From a virus, in IMG/VR virus record IMGVR_UViG_3300008448_000040, positions 1 through 64,000 of that record: DNA of 64,000 bases; one strand, written 5' to 3'. The notes below the pieces were generated by a model that saw only the letters and a program-made list of their open reading frames with translations, was not told where the DNA came from and did not search any database. Positions 28,116 to 36,565 of the stretch are shown in pieces. Each line of letters starts with the position of its first letter. The stretch's first letter is position 1. A program made the position numbers and the translations under genes.

Positions 28116-28865
28116 TTATGTTGAAGAGTAGATTTCCGTTAATCTTACAAAGCTGACTGTATTTTCGAAATTGAGTGCGCCAATATTACCAAAAGCTCTG
28201 TTTAATTTAAATGTGTATTGACTAGCATTGATGGAATTTACAAATACAGGCTGATAGCTAATTTCAGATGTAGTATTTGGTTTATCATAATAAAATAATC
28301 TTATATGATTAAGAGTAGAATTACTATCTGCATCATATGGACCTGCAGCAAGACCAGAGAACTGTACGTTACCTGCTGTGTTGTTATAAGATTCATATCC
28401 TGCGGTGGTATTTTTTGAGTTGTTTTTATAAACTCTCCAAACACTCTGAGCACCACCAGCATCATTGGCCTCTCCATGTATCCAAAATTCACAAGTTATG
28501 ATACTCGTTGCGAACTTGGGAGTAATATTAGCTGATAAGTCAGTAATAATTGCTTGGTGAAAGCCATCAACTGTACCTGTGAGATAATCGGTTCTCGCAT
28601 CTGTTCTTTTTAGGATCGTTTGAACCACCATACCGTCAAAAAAAGGAAAGCCAGTAACTACACCAATATTCAAATCTGTGTTGATTGTAGCAGTGTTACA
28701 ATTGAATCCATTGGCAAAGATAGTATTAGAGGTTTGAGAATCGTATGAAAAATTACCAGCAACAATTACACTATTTGAAAAGGTAACTGACCCATTGGTG
28801 TGAAGGGTCATATTATTAGGTGTCGCATCTGCATTTTTGATAGCATTTAATTTTAATAAACTCAT
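28116..28865 (-). CDS. Virion structural protein, short fibre-like
   Basis: A 249-residue protein starting MSLLKLNAIKNADATPNNMT with a short beta-repeat stalk (NGSVTFSNSVIVAGNFS) and a globular C-terminal half (about 85-249) ending LNFENTVSFVRLTEI. That pattern is like C1q/TNF-type or other compact trimeric heads of small phage fibres. The family is not recognised with certainty. Position between gp25 and hub genes suggests a baseplate-attached spike or fibre. Confidence 0.5.
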   Translation of the reverse strand: MSLLKLNAIKNADATPNNMTLHTNGSVTFSNSVIVAGNFSYDSQTSNTIFANGFNCNTATINTDLNIGVVTGFPFFDGMVVQTILKRTDARTDYLTGTVDGFHQAIITDLSANITPKFATSIITCEFWIHGEANDAGGAQSVWRVYKNNSKNTTAGYESYNNTAGNVQFSGLAAGPYDADSNSTLNHIRLFYYDKPNTTSEISYQPVFVNSINASQYTFKLNRAFGNIGALNFENTVSFVRLTEIYSST

Positions 28866-28872
28866 TTATTCC

Positions 28873-29256
28873 TCATGTGATGGTTAAGGTTGCACCGTTC
28901 TCGATTGTCATAACGAACCCTTGGTCAATGGTAATGGGTCCTCCAGCAGTAGAGTTTCTACCAGAACTAAATGTTGTATTCTGAGATACGTTTGAAGAGT
29001 ACTCAACAAAGACGGTTCGAACGATACCGGAATTGATAGCTGCTACAGTCAAACTTGGACTTTGATTTATAACTGTTATATTATTGGCAATAATGTTAGC
29101 AGCTACAATATCCTTTACTGTAATGTTATTATCTGTCACGTTACCATTTTCAGTAACCCTGTCCAGTGTCGTGTCAAATCTTAGATCTCTGAAATTTTCA
29201 TCCATCTCTTCATATGTAAGAGACGATCCTTTAATTATTCTTCTTGTTATTGTCAT
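28873..29256 (-). CDS. Small virion-associated protein, unknown
   Basis: 127 residues beginning MTITRRIIKGSSLTYEEMDE, with NVTDNNITVKDIVAANIIAN in the middle (a beta-stalk-like repeat) and a C-terminal beta domain GFVMTIENGATLTI resembling the tip of small fibres. It overlaps the 85-residue gene by 4 bp. It is probably structural by position; no family is recognised. Confidence 0.5.
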   Translation of the reverse strand: MTITRRIIKGSSLTYEEMDENFRDLRFDTTLDRVTENGNVTDNNITVKDIVAANIIANNITVINQSPSLTVAAINSGIVRTVFVEYSSNVSQNTTFSSGRNSTAGGPITIDQGFVMTIENGATLTIT

Positions 29257-29510
29257 GGTTGCGTTGTACTATAATAAACACCAACATAAGATCTCAATTT
29301 TGTTTTACCGTCTGCAGGATATGGATTCTCATCGGGTATTTTTTGCACTGGAGTTTCAAGATAACCAGTAGCAACATACTCGAATAAATCTATTTCTTCT
29401 GCAGTTAGTGGTTCAGTAAACTTGAGCTCATTTTTGATGGCTGCTTTATCTTCAGGTGTTGTTGCCTGACCATACCTCTGTAATATATCTCTGTAATCTG
29501 GTTTAGCCAT
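29253..29510 (-). CDS. Small baseplate-region protein, unknown
   Basis: 85 residues. The N-terminal half is helical and charged (YRDILQRYGQATTPEDKAAI) and contains LTAEEIDLFEYVATGYLETP. The C-terminus is TKLRSYVGVYYSTTQP. It overlaps the PAAR gene by 8 bp and the next gene by 4 bp. No family is recognised. Confidence 0.5.
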   Translation of the reverse strand: MAKPDYRDILQRYGQATTPEDKAAIKNELKFTEPLTAEEIDLFEYVATGYLETPVQKIPDENPYPADGKTKLRSYVGVYYSTTQP

Positions 29511-29799
29511 TTACAAACACATTCATTGAACCAGTAGCAGCTGCATTTGGTAACCAAGAAGCATGTCCACCAGTAGCATCACCTTGTCTGTGTACGCCTC
29601 TCCCATTTACAAAAACATTGAAAGAAGCACCCACAGCAGGATCCCCGCATCCTGTTTTATCATTCAGTCTGACAACTGGCATGCCATTTACAAAAACATC
29701 ATCTGAACCCTCCACGTAAGGAGTCTTGTGGAAGGGGTTCGGAGTCAGTGACGCATGGCCTATATGACTGTCTAAAAAAGCTCTTACAACTCCTGGCAT
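29503..29799 (-). CDS. gp5.4: PAAR-repeat tail spike tip
   Basis: A 98-residue protein with three PAAR-like units, each bearing VFVNG (DDVFVNGMPVVRLND, FNVFVNGRGVHRQGD, MNVFVNG). His/Cys residues (H13, H16, C51, H69, H79) could bind the metal that shapes the cone tip. PAAR proteins sharpen the spike of gp5/VgrG needles; T4 gp5.4 is the phage form. It is encoded 9 bp downstream of the gp5-like needle, which fits directly. Confidence 0.88.
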   Translation of the reverse strand: MPGVVRAFLDSHIGHASLTPNPFHKTPYVEGSDDVFVNGMPVVRLNDKTGCGDPAVGASFNVFVNGRGVHRQGDATGGHASWLPNAAATGSMNVFVNG

Positions 29800-29808
29800 T
29801 GTTTTTCC

Positions 29809-30636
29809 TTAAGTGGGGTTAATATCTACTCTTGGAGCTTTGAATATCATATTACCCAGCGACTCAAGAATATATGTTCCATTTACTTTAGTTAACACGT
29901 TACCATCTACATACATCGTTACATTACCGTCAATTTTTACATTAGCATTACCACCAATGTATACATTGTTATCCTCTACGGTGATATCAAATCTATCTTT
30001 CATAGATTTTATGACGGTTGTACCCTCTCTGTCAATTTCAACATAAGATCCGTTCTTGTGCATCACATGAATGCGCTCTTCACCAGGAGTATCATCAAGT
30101 TCAACAAGATGACCTGATTCTGTTCTTAAACTCTTGTTATAAGGATATTTAGCATTATATGGAGAATCTGGTTCACCAGGAAACGGCATTGAAATGTTAG
30201 TTTTTAAATTATTTTTAAAGTTTCCTACACTATTTTGCTCATAAGAAGTTTTTGGTAATTCATTTTCCTCTTCATCACCAACCAACCCAGCAATAGTACC
30301 AAAGATCAACGGTATCTGACATTCATTACCATCTGCAAAGAATCCAAATACAGTCGATCCAACCAATAGACCTGTTGTACTTAATCCTATACCATCTTTT
30401 TTGAAGTCACCACCAAAGTTTTTGATGATTCCCGCACTCAGTATAGAATTGATAGGCATAGCCCATGGAAGATGATCCTTAGGGACCTTTACCGTATCGG
30501 GCTCACCACTAGATGTGAAAGGGTGAACATTGTATATTCTTACCCTGACTCTTCCCAATTGTTTGGGATCATCTCTATCTTCAACTTTACCTATAAACCA
30601 CCTGAAACCCTCTTCACCAATAGCTGCTGTCGTCAT
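29809..30636 (-). CDS. gp5: Baseplate central spike gp5 without a visible lysozyme domain
   Basis: 275 residues, against 575 in T4 gp5. Residues 10-120 are the OB-fold (FRWFIGKVEDRDDPKQLGRV, then LPWAMPI and GSTVFGFFADG). After a linker, residues 165-275 contain LRTESGHLVELDDTPGEERI and repeated NVxI/VDGNV strands typical of the gp5/VgrG beta-helix needle. The lysozyme domain that sits between these parts in T4 gp5 has no counterpart. A lytic domain is found instead in the tape-measure-like protein at 36.6-39.1 kb. Confidence 0.86.
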   Translation of the reverse strand: MTTAAIGEEGFRWFIGKVEDRDDPKQLGRVRVRIYNVHPFTSSGEPDTVKVPKDHLPWAMPINSILSAGIIKNFGGDFKKDGIGLSTTGLLVGSTVFGFFADGNECQIPLIFGTIAGLVGDEEENELPKTSYEQNSVGNFKNNLKTNISMPFPGEPDSPYNAKYPYNKSLRTESGHLVELDDTPGEERIHVMHKNGSYVEIDREGTTVIKSMKDRFDITVEDNNVYIGGNANVKIDGNVTMYVDGNVLTKVNGTYILESLGNMIFKAPRVDINPT

Positions 30637-31928
30637 CTTGAGGGAGCTCCTCTATCAAATCTTTTAAGCTGTAAATGTGTCGTATATTTTGAATCTGTGT
30701 AAATATTAAGAGAATGTCTAACTGCTGTAACAAGGTATTTACCACTTGCTACTTTATTGAGATCTTCACCACCAACAGAATCATAGTTGGGTACTTTCAG
30801 TTCTACCACCGAACCAGCATATACCTTAGTATTACCAGGCACATCAATAAATGTAGTTTCCTGATTGAATAAATTTGAATATGCAATTCTCTCTGGAAGT
30901 GAGTCATATAGAAAGTTCAATGTGTTGTTGTCTACGTCCCTATATGTTGCAAAAGGTACAAGCAATGGTAGTATCTCTGTAGTGGAAAAGTCACTTTTTA
31001 TTTGATCAGTTAATAAAGGATTCTGACCGCTAGGGCTGTGAGTGAATTCTCTACTTTCGTATTTCTTTTTAGTGAAATCATACTCTGCTATCTTTGTTTT
31101 ATACCCACCAGCACGTAACAAGTGAGATAAATCTGATAAAGTTTTTACCGTGTAGTTTGCAAATAATAGATGAGCGTCTTTGTCACTTATTTGAGAACTG
31201 GGTCCTTTAATATTAGATGAAACATCTTGCTTTTGAAAGAATTGTAGTGTCTTGGTGCCAAAATCGGAGTTTTCTGATTTTAAAAGATTTTCAACTGTTT
31301 TAAAGAAATATCCTTTTTGGTTTTCAAAGAAAACAAAATTATGAGATTTGTTCTCTGAGGAAACTACCCTTCTTCTTATCATATCTATTGCTGAGAAAGG
31401 ATTCAGAAAAGGTATAACTATTTTAGGTTGAAACTTATTACCTTCTATTTTCAAAGGTTTTTCTGATGATAGAAAGTTTGATAAAATATCATTTAAAATC
31501 TCATCTGCTCCACTTTCGTAACTTTTAGATACTATTTTAGAACTTGCTTCGAGATACTCTTTACTCGCCAACCTCAACCCAATCAACTTTGATCTGAGAT
31601 TTTCATTGGGTTTAAGATAATTAACTTCGGTAACGTACAATGTGTAAGATGTTGAAGAATCATCACCAAAACCTTTAAAATCTATCTTGAACTCTTCTCC
31701 ACCAGAGAAGTTAAAATCTTCGAACAAGGAGGATCCATCAAGCAACATTAAATCTGCAAGGAGATAAGGTCTTTCAATACTTTCAAAAATATCTATAGAG
31801 TGTACATAATCAACAAAGTTTTTAAACTTGTCGGTGCCTTCTTTTATGGAAAGAGTTTTTGATTTTCTGTTGTCTGTTATAGAAATAGATTCTATATCAC
31901 ATTGACCAGGACGAACTGAACTAGACAT
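30633..31928 (-). CDS. gp27: Baseplate hub protein, gp27-like
   Basis: A 431-residue protein (T4 gp27 is 391). The beta-rich N-terminus (VDYVHSIDIFESIERPYLLA, then LMLLDGSSLFEDFNFSGGEE) is the conserved tube-like domain start of gp27 hubs. HNFVFFENQKGYFFKTVENLL (about 196-216) and the C-terminal VVELKVPNYDSVGGEDLNKV fit the rest of the family. The gp27 trimer carries the gp5 spike, whose gene overlaps by 4 bp. Identification is by pattern and gene order. Confidence 0.72.
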   Translation of the reverse strand: MSSSVRPGQCDIESISITDNRKSKTLSIKEGTDKFKNFVDYVHSIDIFESIERPYLLADLMLLDGSSLFEDFNFSGGEEFKIDFKGFGDDSSTSYTLYVTEVNYLKPNENLRSKLIGLRLASKEYLEASSKIVSKSYESGADEILNDILSNFLSSEKPLKIEGNKFQPKIVIPFLNPFSAIDMIRRRVVSSENKSHNFVFFENQKGYFFKTVENLLKSENSDFGTKTLQFFQKQDVSSNIKGPSSQISDKDAHLLFANYTVKTLSDLSHLLRAGGYKTKIAEYDFTKKKYESREFTHSPSGQNPLLTDQIKSDFSTTEILPLLVPFATYRDVDNNTLNFLYDSLPERIAYSNLFNQETTFIDVPGNTKVYAGSVVELKVPNYDSVGGEDLNKVASGKYLVTAVRHSLNIYTDSKYTTHLQLKRFDRGAPSR

Positions 31929-32784
31929 TATTCAACTCTTTGAACAAATCAAGAACGGTAGGTACATAAGAAGTATCAAGAAGTTTAATATTCTTTTTCT
32001 TTTCATTCAATTCATTTTCATAGTCATAAAAAGATACTGGTTCATAGTATAGAAGTTCGTCTGATGGAATGGTTGTTGATAAATTTATAATTGATGATAT
32101 TGTGGCGTTAGCATTACTAGTACTTCCCTTCACAGTTAATGTATTGGCAAATGTACCCTGAATACTATCAATAATCAAAGTACTAGAATTTGCATACTTT
32201 ATATTCCCAATAGCAGTAGTAGTTCCACCAGATAGTTGATAAGAGTTTTCACTGTTTGAGAATTGAGTGCTTCCCTGCAAAGTAATATTCAACTGTTTAA
32301 CCATGTTGGTTGAGTGAATGATTTCTTCTCTCTTTCGTTCGTATGCTGAAATAGCTCCTGAAGCAGTTAGAATCGGATTCCAGTATTTCTTTTTATTTTC
32401 AGAAAGATTATTAAAGGTTATTGGAGATAATACAGAGAAATCTGTTAAATAATTAGACCTGTAAAACTTAATTTTTGACTGAGCATTTGAAACAGATCCA
32501 TATTTGTCATTAATGAACTGTTTGAATGTGTTAGTATCCATATACCAGTCATAATAAGGATCAACAATATTATTACTGAATAATACTATCCAATCAAGCA
32601 TTGGATCACCATAATATAAAAATGCTATAGTATCAGGTCTATCACCTTCTCTTATAGTATACGGATGAAATACGTAGAATCTTTCATCTAGCTTTTCCTG
32701 AAATCCTATTTTTGTTAGTATGTTTGTTGAAACGGTATTACTATAAACATCTAGCGGAAAATTTTTAAAATATTTACCAGCCAT
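31921..32784 (-). CDS. gp53: Baseplate wedge protein gp53
   Basis: A 287-residue protein. The first 110 residues (FYVFHPYTIREGDRPDTIAF, LYYGDPMLDWIVLFSNNIVD, YDWYMDTNTFKQFINDKYGS) are the well-conserved gp53 core with its LysM-like E-G-D-R-P-D-x-I-A. A small beta insert (about 165-245) resembles the modules of the other baseplate proteins. T4 gp53 is 196 residues. It joins adjacent wedges through gp25 and gp6, and overlaps gp27-like by 8 bp. Confidence 0.92.
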   Translation of the reverse strand: MAGKYFKNFPLDVYSNTVSTNILTKIGFQEKLDERFYVFHPYTIREGDRPDTIAFLYYGDPMLDWIVLFSNNIVDPYYDWYMDTNTFKQFINDKYGSVSNAQSKIKFYRSNYLTDFSVLSPITFNNLSENKKKYWNPILTASGAISAYERKREEIIHSTNMVKQLNITLQGSTQFSNSENSYQLSGGTTTAIGNIKYANSSTLIIDSIQGTFANTLTVKGSTSNANATISSIINLSTTIPSDELLYYEPVSFYDYENELNEKKKNIKLLDTSYVPTVLDLFKELNNV

Positions 32785-32787
32785 TAA

Positions 32788-33969
32788 TTAACTCCCTATA
32801 TTAGTTGGAGTTGAGAAGATGCCTCTATTTTCAGGCCTCCTGGCTTCTCTTTCTTCTTCCACTTGATCATCAAGTGAGGCTGCGACTCTAGATTCAAAAA
32901 CAATCTGATTAGCTTTGACGGTATCAATGTAATCAAATCCTTGACTCTCGTTGGTACTAAAATCATTTGCAAGCCAGAGTTCAATTTCTTGGAAGTTGAC
33001 TCTTATAGAAACACCGGCTGGAACTCTCTGTGGATCTGAATTTAAATCTCTTGAGTAAATAAAAGCAGCTCCGTTTGGAGTGTAGTTTACTTCCAATCCA
33101 GTAATCACGCATCTCTTGAATTTTTTTGTATGAGAGTCAGGCTTTAAAGTAATCTCCCAAATTGCTGGAGTTTTAAGTATAGAAGGATTATTTTTATCTT
33201 GTTCTGGTAGCATTTCCCTTCTAAAATAACCGACTATTTTTTTGATCGTCTCCGTCTCTGATGCATCTTCAGGATATAAAGTCCACTCAAAAGAAAAACT
33301 CTTGAATCCTGTTCCCGAATAAATCATAACAGGATAAGGATTAGTTGTTACCTGGAAAGATGTTTTAGCAGCGGCTCCAAGTATACCCATATTTGGATTA
33401 GATAAAGCAGCAACACCAAAAGCTGCCGCCGCCTGCCTTACACCTTGATCAGAACTCAAAGAACTGATGTAGTCAGAAATTCTAGAAGCAGCTCTATTCA
33501 TACCGCCTTGTGAGAACATATTATTGAAACTTGTTGTTCCTTCTGAAGTAGAGACATTTGTTATATCATTCCTGATAGCATTGCCTACAAAGTATAAATT
33601 TTCTGCTGTATAAGATGCACCAAATGAATCGGTGATTGACTGAGGCAAAGGAAGATAAATTGATTTTTCAAAAGAAAACTCTCGTTTAGCTTCTTCAAAT
33701 CTATTTTGTGAGAATTTATATGCATTGAAAGATATATAGAAATCACCAGACAAATCACCAGGAAAAACTATTGGTGAAGAATCTCCATTGAAACTACTGG
33801 ATCTTCTATCTTCAATAGTTTCACTGGGACGTCCGTCGTATTTGTATTGCTGGGATTCAGGCACATAATAGCTATCCCCACTGTTTTGATTAACGTGTTT
33901 GGATATAATATCTTTTTTACTAGCTTCCTGCGCTTGTGTGCTAGAGAAGTCGTTTTGAACTAAGGCCAT
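32788..33969 (-). CDS. gp48: Tail tube cap of baseplate, gp48-like
   Basis: A 393-residue protein (T4 gp48 is 364). NPYPVMIYSGTGFKSFSFEW, then LYPEDASETETIKKIVGYFR and EVNYTPNGAAFI correspond to the tail-tube-like core of gp48 and gp54 proteins. The 90-residue N-terminus is polar and flexible. It is the first leftward gene of the baseplate operon, diverging from gp4 with an 11 bp gap. gp54 is assigned to another gene, so gp48 is the better name here. Confidence 0.78.
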   Translation of the reverse strand: MALVQNDFSSTQAQEASKKDIISKHVNQNSGDSYYVPESQQYKYDGRPSETIEDRRSSSFNGDSSPIVFPGDLSGDFYISFNAYKFSQNRFEEAKREFSFEKSIYLPLPQSITDSFGASYTAENLYFVGNAIRNDITNVSTSEGTTSFNNMFSQGGMNRAASRISDYISSLSSDQGVRQAAAAFGVAALSNPNMGILGAAAKTSFQVTTNPYPVMIYSGTGFKSFSFEWTLYPEDASETETIKKIVGYFRREMLPEQDKNNPSILKTPAIWEITLKPDSHTKKFKRCVITGLEVNYTPNGAAFIYSRDLNSDPQRVPAGVSIRVNFQEIELWLANDFSTNESQGFDYIDTVKANQIVFESRVAASLDDQVEEEREARRPENRGIFSTPTNIGS

Positions 33970-33980
33970 TTAATTTCCTA

Positions 33981-34433
33981 ATGAGTTACAAAGGGATCTT
34001 CAAACCCAAAAACCCCAATAAGTATAAGGGTGATCATACAAATATTATTTATCGCTCTAGTTGGGAGTGTAAATTCATGGATCACCTTGATAGACACCCA
34101 GATGTTATTCAGTGGGCCAGTGAAGAGTTCTCGATACCTTATTTATCGCCATTAGATAATAGAATACACAGATACTTTCCAGATTTCTGGGTCAAAATGA
34201 AAAACAAAAATGGTATCATAGAAACGGTGGTTATAGAGATTAAACCCAAATCCCAAACAGTCCCACCTACACCAAAAACTAGAGTCACAAAAAGATACCT
34301 CAATGAAGTTAAAACCTGGGGAATAAATAGTAGTAAATGGAAATATGCGGAAAGATTCTGCGCAGATAGGAAGTGGAAATTTCAAATACTAACAGAAACG
34401 GAACTAGGCATCAAATATGGCAATAACCTATAG
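33981..34433 (+). CDS. gp4: Head completion protein gp4
   Basis: A 150-residue protein, equal in size to T4 gp4. YKGIFKPKNPNKYKGDHTNI, then RSSWECKFMDHLDRHPDVIQ, and HRYFPDFWVK...VVIEIKPKSQ follow the family's TnsA-like nuclease fold: E29 region, D-F at about 68 and E-x-K at about 86-88. Gp4 (also called gp50/65) completes filled heads before tail joining. First gene of the rightward block, it overlaps the next gene by 17 bp. Confidence 0.92.
   Translation: MSYKGIFKPKNPNKYKGDHTNIIYRSSWECKFMDHLDRHPDVIQWASEEFSIPYLSPLDNRIHRYFPDFWVKMKNKNGIIETVVIEIKPKSQTVPPTPKTRVTKRYLNEVKTWGINSSKWKYAERFCADRKWKFQILTETELGIKYGNNL
34046..34053 (-). promoter_or_regulatory. Candidate T4-type late promoter for gp48 and the baseplate operon
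   Basis: Reads GATAAATA on the minus strand, 77-84 bp upstream of the gp48 start, inside the gp4 gene. The pattern NATAAATA is the late promoter form of T4-like marine phages. A second identical octamer lies at 34140-34147. Both fit leftward late transcription, but the octamer is short and in coding sequence, so support is modest. Confidence 0.4.
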
Positions 34434-34953
34434 TCAAATGCTCGACCAGGCCAGATCACGTGGTCAGATTGCAGATGCTACAAAATGGTTCCAACAAACA
34501 TTTAGTGATCTCAGTCCACCAACTAGTTCTATAATTAACAAGAGCGATAGATATTTAACACGTGACTTACAGATAGGTAAAATGTACCTATTTCACTACG
34601 ATCCTAAACATAAAGAAAAATTACCGCTGTATGATAAATTTCCTATCATCTTTCCTTTTGACCATGCTCCAAACGGATTCATGGGAATAAACTTTCATTA
34701 TATTCCGTACATACAAAGAGCAAGACTTTTAGATAGTCTAATGTCAGCATCCAGTAGCAAGTCCATGACAGAAGCAATGAGATTAAATCTTAGTTATGAT
34801 GTATTGAAGTCGGTTGCCAATTCAAAATATTTTAAGCCTTGTATAAAACGCTACCTAAATAATCACGTTAGATCCAGGTTTCTTTTGATACCACCTTCCC
34901 AGTGGTCAAAGGCATTATTCTTACCTCTAGAACAATTTGTATATAAAAAGTAA
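34417..34953 (+). CDS. Conserved morphogenesis protein, unknown
   Basis: A 178-residue protein with a helical N-terminus (YSQMLDQARSRGQIADATKW) and a beta core GKMYLFHYDPKHKEKLPLYD, then FPIIFPFDHAPNGFMGINFH followed by RARLLDSLM. The aromatic-rich core recurs in T4-like marine phages next to tail genes, as far as I recall, but I cannot name it. It overlaps gp4 by 17 bp and abuts gp54 (1 bp overlap), so it is co-expressed with head-tail assembly genes. Confidence 0.6.
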   Translation: MAITYSQMLDQARSRGQIADATKWFQQTFSDLSPPTSSIINKSDRYLTRDLQIGKMYLFHYDPKHKEKLPLYDKFPIIFPFDHAPNGFMGINFHYIPYIQRARLLDSLMSASSSKSMTEAMRLNLSYDVLKSVANSKYFKPCIKRYLNNHVRSRFLLIPPSQWSKALFLPLEQFVYKK

Positions 34954-35669
34954 TGTTAAATTTAAGAAATTTTCAATCTAAGATTAGCGAATATGATGTT
35001 CAGCGCCCCAATTTATTTGAAGTGAAGTTCAATATACCTCGGAATCTAAAGTTTGGAGGGAATGATCGTAATGTGAGTTCATTAGTTAGAGAAGCTACAG
35101 ATAATGGTTTATTGCTAACTGCTTTTTGTAGATCAGCAACACTCCCAGGTGCTGCTTTAGGTTTAGCTGAAGCAAGAAGATATGGAATTGGTCCAACAGT
35201 TAGAACACCTGTCTTTTCTTCATCAAGTCCTGATGTATCTTTGACATTCATTTCTGATTCTTATCATTTAATAAGATCTGTATTCACCGGTTGGATGAGA
35301 TGTATCTACGAGTGGACTCCTGAGGGAGAGGTTGGCAAGGGTAAAAATTATCAGCTTGGATACAAAAATGATTACTCGTCTACATTAGAGGTGATAGTTT
35401 ATCATGGTGAACCAGGAAAATATGAAGGAAATGGTATTCTCCAATCATTGACAACTGCTGCTTTTTCTGCAGCAGGGGTACCGTTTCTAGCATCTAACCT
35501 TTTGAGTAATGTGCCATCTTTTCCTTTGACACCTATAAAAACAGTAAGTTTGTATAAAGCATTCCCAATTAGTGTAAGTGAAATGTCATTATCACATGAT
35601 TCTACAAATACAGTATCCGAATTCACTGTTAATTTTTCTTACTATGATTGGTCCACCGAGTCATTTTGA
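34953..35669 (+). CDS. gp54: Baseplate tail-tube initiator, gp54-like
   Basis: A 238-residue protein (T4 gp54 is 320). RPNLFEVKFNIPRNLKFG, then AFCRSATLPGAALG and PVFSSSSPDVSLTFISDSYH show the tail-tube (gp19-type) fold. The C-terminal AFPISVSEMSLSHDSTN-x-x-SEFTVNFSY matches the equivalent strand pair of gp54 (PISVSxxELSYD-x-x-N-x-x-T-x-F-x-V-x-F). It caps the gp48 ring and nucleates the tail tube. A tube protein gp19 is the alternative, but the gene company favours gp54. Confidence 0.72.
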   Translation: MLNLRNFQSKISEYDVQRPNLFEVKFNIPRNLKFGGNDRNVSSLVREATDNGLLLTAFCRSATLPGAALGLAEARRYGIGPTVRTPVFSSSSPDVSLTFISDSYHLIRSVFTGWMRCIYEWTPEGEVGKGKNYQLGYKNDYSSTLEVIVYHGEPGKYEGNGILQSLTTAAFSAAGVPFLASNLLSNVPSFPLTPIKTVSLYKAFPISVSEMSLSHDSTNTVSEFTVNFSYYDWSTESF

Positions 35670-35684
35670 TTATAAGGAGTTATT

Positions 35685-36395
35685 ATGGCTTTACCAAAAT
35701 TGATGTACCCTACTTTTGATTTGATTATTCCTTCAACAAAAGAAACTGTAAAATTCAGACCTTTTTTAGTCAAAGAAGAAAAACTTCTTCTGATGGCTAA
35801 GCAAGGAGAGGAAAAGAATGATATTATTAATGTTTTAAAACAAGTAATATCAAATTGCGATGTTGATAGCAAGTTGAATGCAAACAGCTTGGCATCTTTT
35901 GATCTCGAGTACATTTTTTTGAAGTTAAGAGGTAAATCAATCAATAATGTGATTGAGCTTAGCTACACTGATCTTGAAGATGACAAACAATACAATTTTA
36001 AAATAGATGTTGATGAAATACAAATTATACAGAATGAGGAACATAGTAATGTAATAGAATTATCTGACACATCCGGAATAGTAATGAAGTACCCAGATGC
36101 AGCGCTGATGTCGGATGTTGTTAACAAAATTGACATGGCAGATATTTTGTTTGTTATGATTAGAGGTTGTATGGAAAAGTATTATGATGGTGACTCAATT
36201 ACGTATTTCAAAGACTGTTCAGTAAAAGAAGTTGATGATTTTATTGAGAACTTGCCCACAGATGTATTAAGAAAGTTTGAAAAGTTCTTTGATACAATGC
36301 CTAGACTGTATCACAAGTTAGAATATGTTAACTCAAATGGAACTGAGAGAACTATTGAATTAAGAACCCTAGAAGATTTTTTTACGTTGGGCTGA
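35685..36395 (+). CDS. gp26: Baseplate hub assembly protein gp26 (T4 baseplate family)
   Basis: A 236-residue protein. LPKLMYPTFDLIIPSTKETV, then KFRPFLVKEEKLLLMAKQ and FDLEYIFLKLRGKSINNVIE are the signature of the gp26/T4-baseplate family (V-K-F-R-P-F-x-V-K-E-E-K-x-L-L). It starts after a good ribosome site (AAGGAG at about 35675). The zero frame stops at 36393-36395, directly after a run of seven T, and an open -1 frame follows (see next entry). So the short form ends ...DFFTLG and a longer form is likely. In T4, gp26 acts in hub assembly. Confidence 0.88.
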   Translation: MALPKLMYPTFDLIIPSTKETVKFRPFLVKEEKLLLMAKQGEEKNDIINVLKQVISNCDVDSKLNANSLASFDLEYIFLKLRGKSINNVIELSYTDLEDDKQYNFKIDVDEIQIIQNEEHSNVIELSDTSGIVMKYPDAALMSDVVNKIDMADILFVMIRGCMEKYYDGDSITYFKDCSVKEVDDFIENLPTDVLRKFEKFFDTMPRLYHKLEYVNSNGTERTIELRTLEDFFTLG

Positions 36396-36565
36396 GTCAT
36401 AATTCATTAGAAAATTACTATCAAATAATTTTTATATTGGCTCAGCATCATCATTATCAAATATCTGAAATAGAGAACTTGATACCATTTGAACGAGATC
36501 TATATTTGGAGTTTTTACGAGATTTTATTAAAAGACAAGAGGAAGTAGTCAAGAATGGCAACTGA
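36383..36565 (+). CDS. Putative -1 frameshift extension of gp26 (tail chaperone-like)
   Basis: After T-TTT-TTT at 36377-36383 (zero frame GAT TTT TTT ACG), a -1 slip continues as Y-V-G-L-S-H-N-S-L-E-N-Y-Y for 60 codons, to a TGA at 36563-36565. The extension contains AQHHHYQISEIENLIPFERD, then LYLEFLRDFIKRQEE, a helical pattern with the (P/W)-F-E-R-D/E-x-Y motif common in downstream parts of tail assembly chaperones. It has no ATG. It fills the otherwise empty 36396-36554 gap and overlaps the next start by 11 bp. This is the G/GT arrangement of tail genes; frameshifting itself is inferred. Confidence 0.7.
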   Translation, partial: YVGLSHNSLENYYQIIFILAQHHHYQISEIENLIPFERDLYLEFLRDFIKRQEEVVKNGN

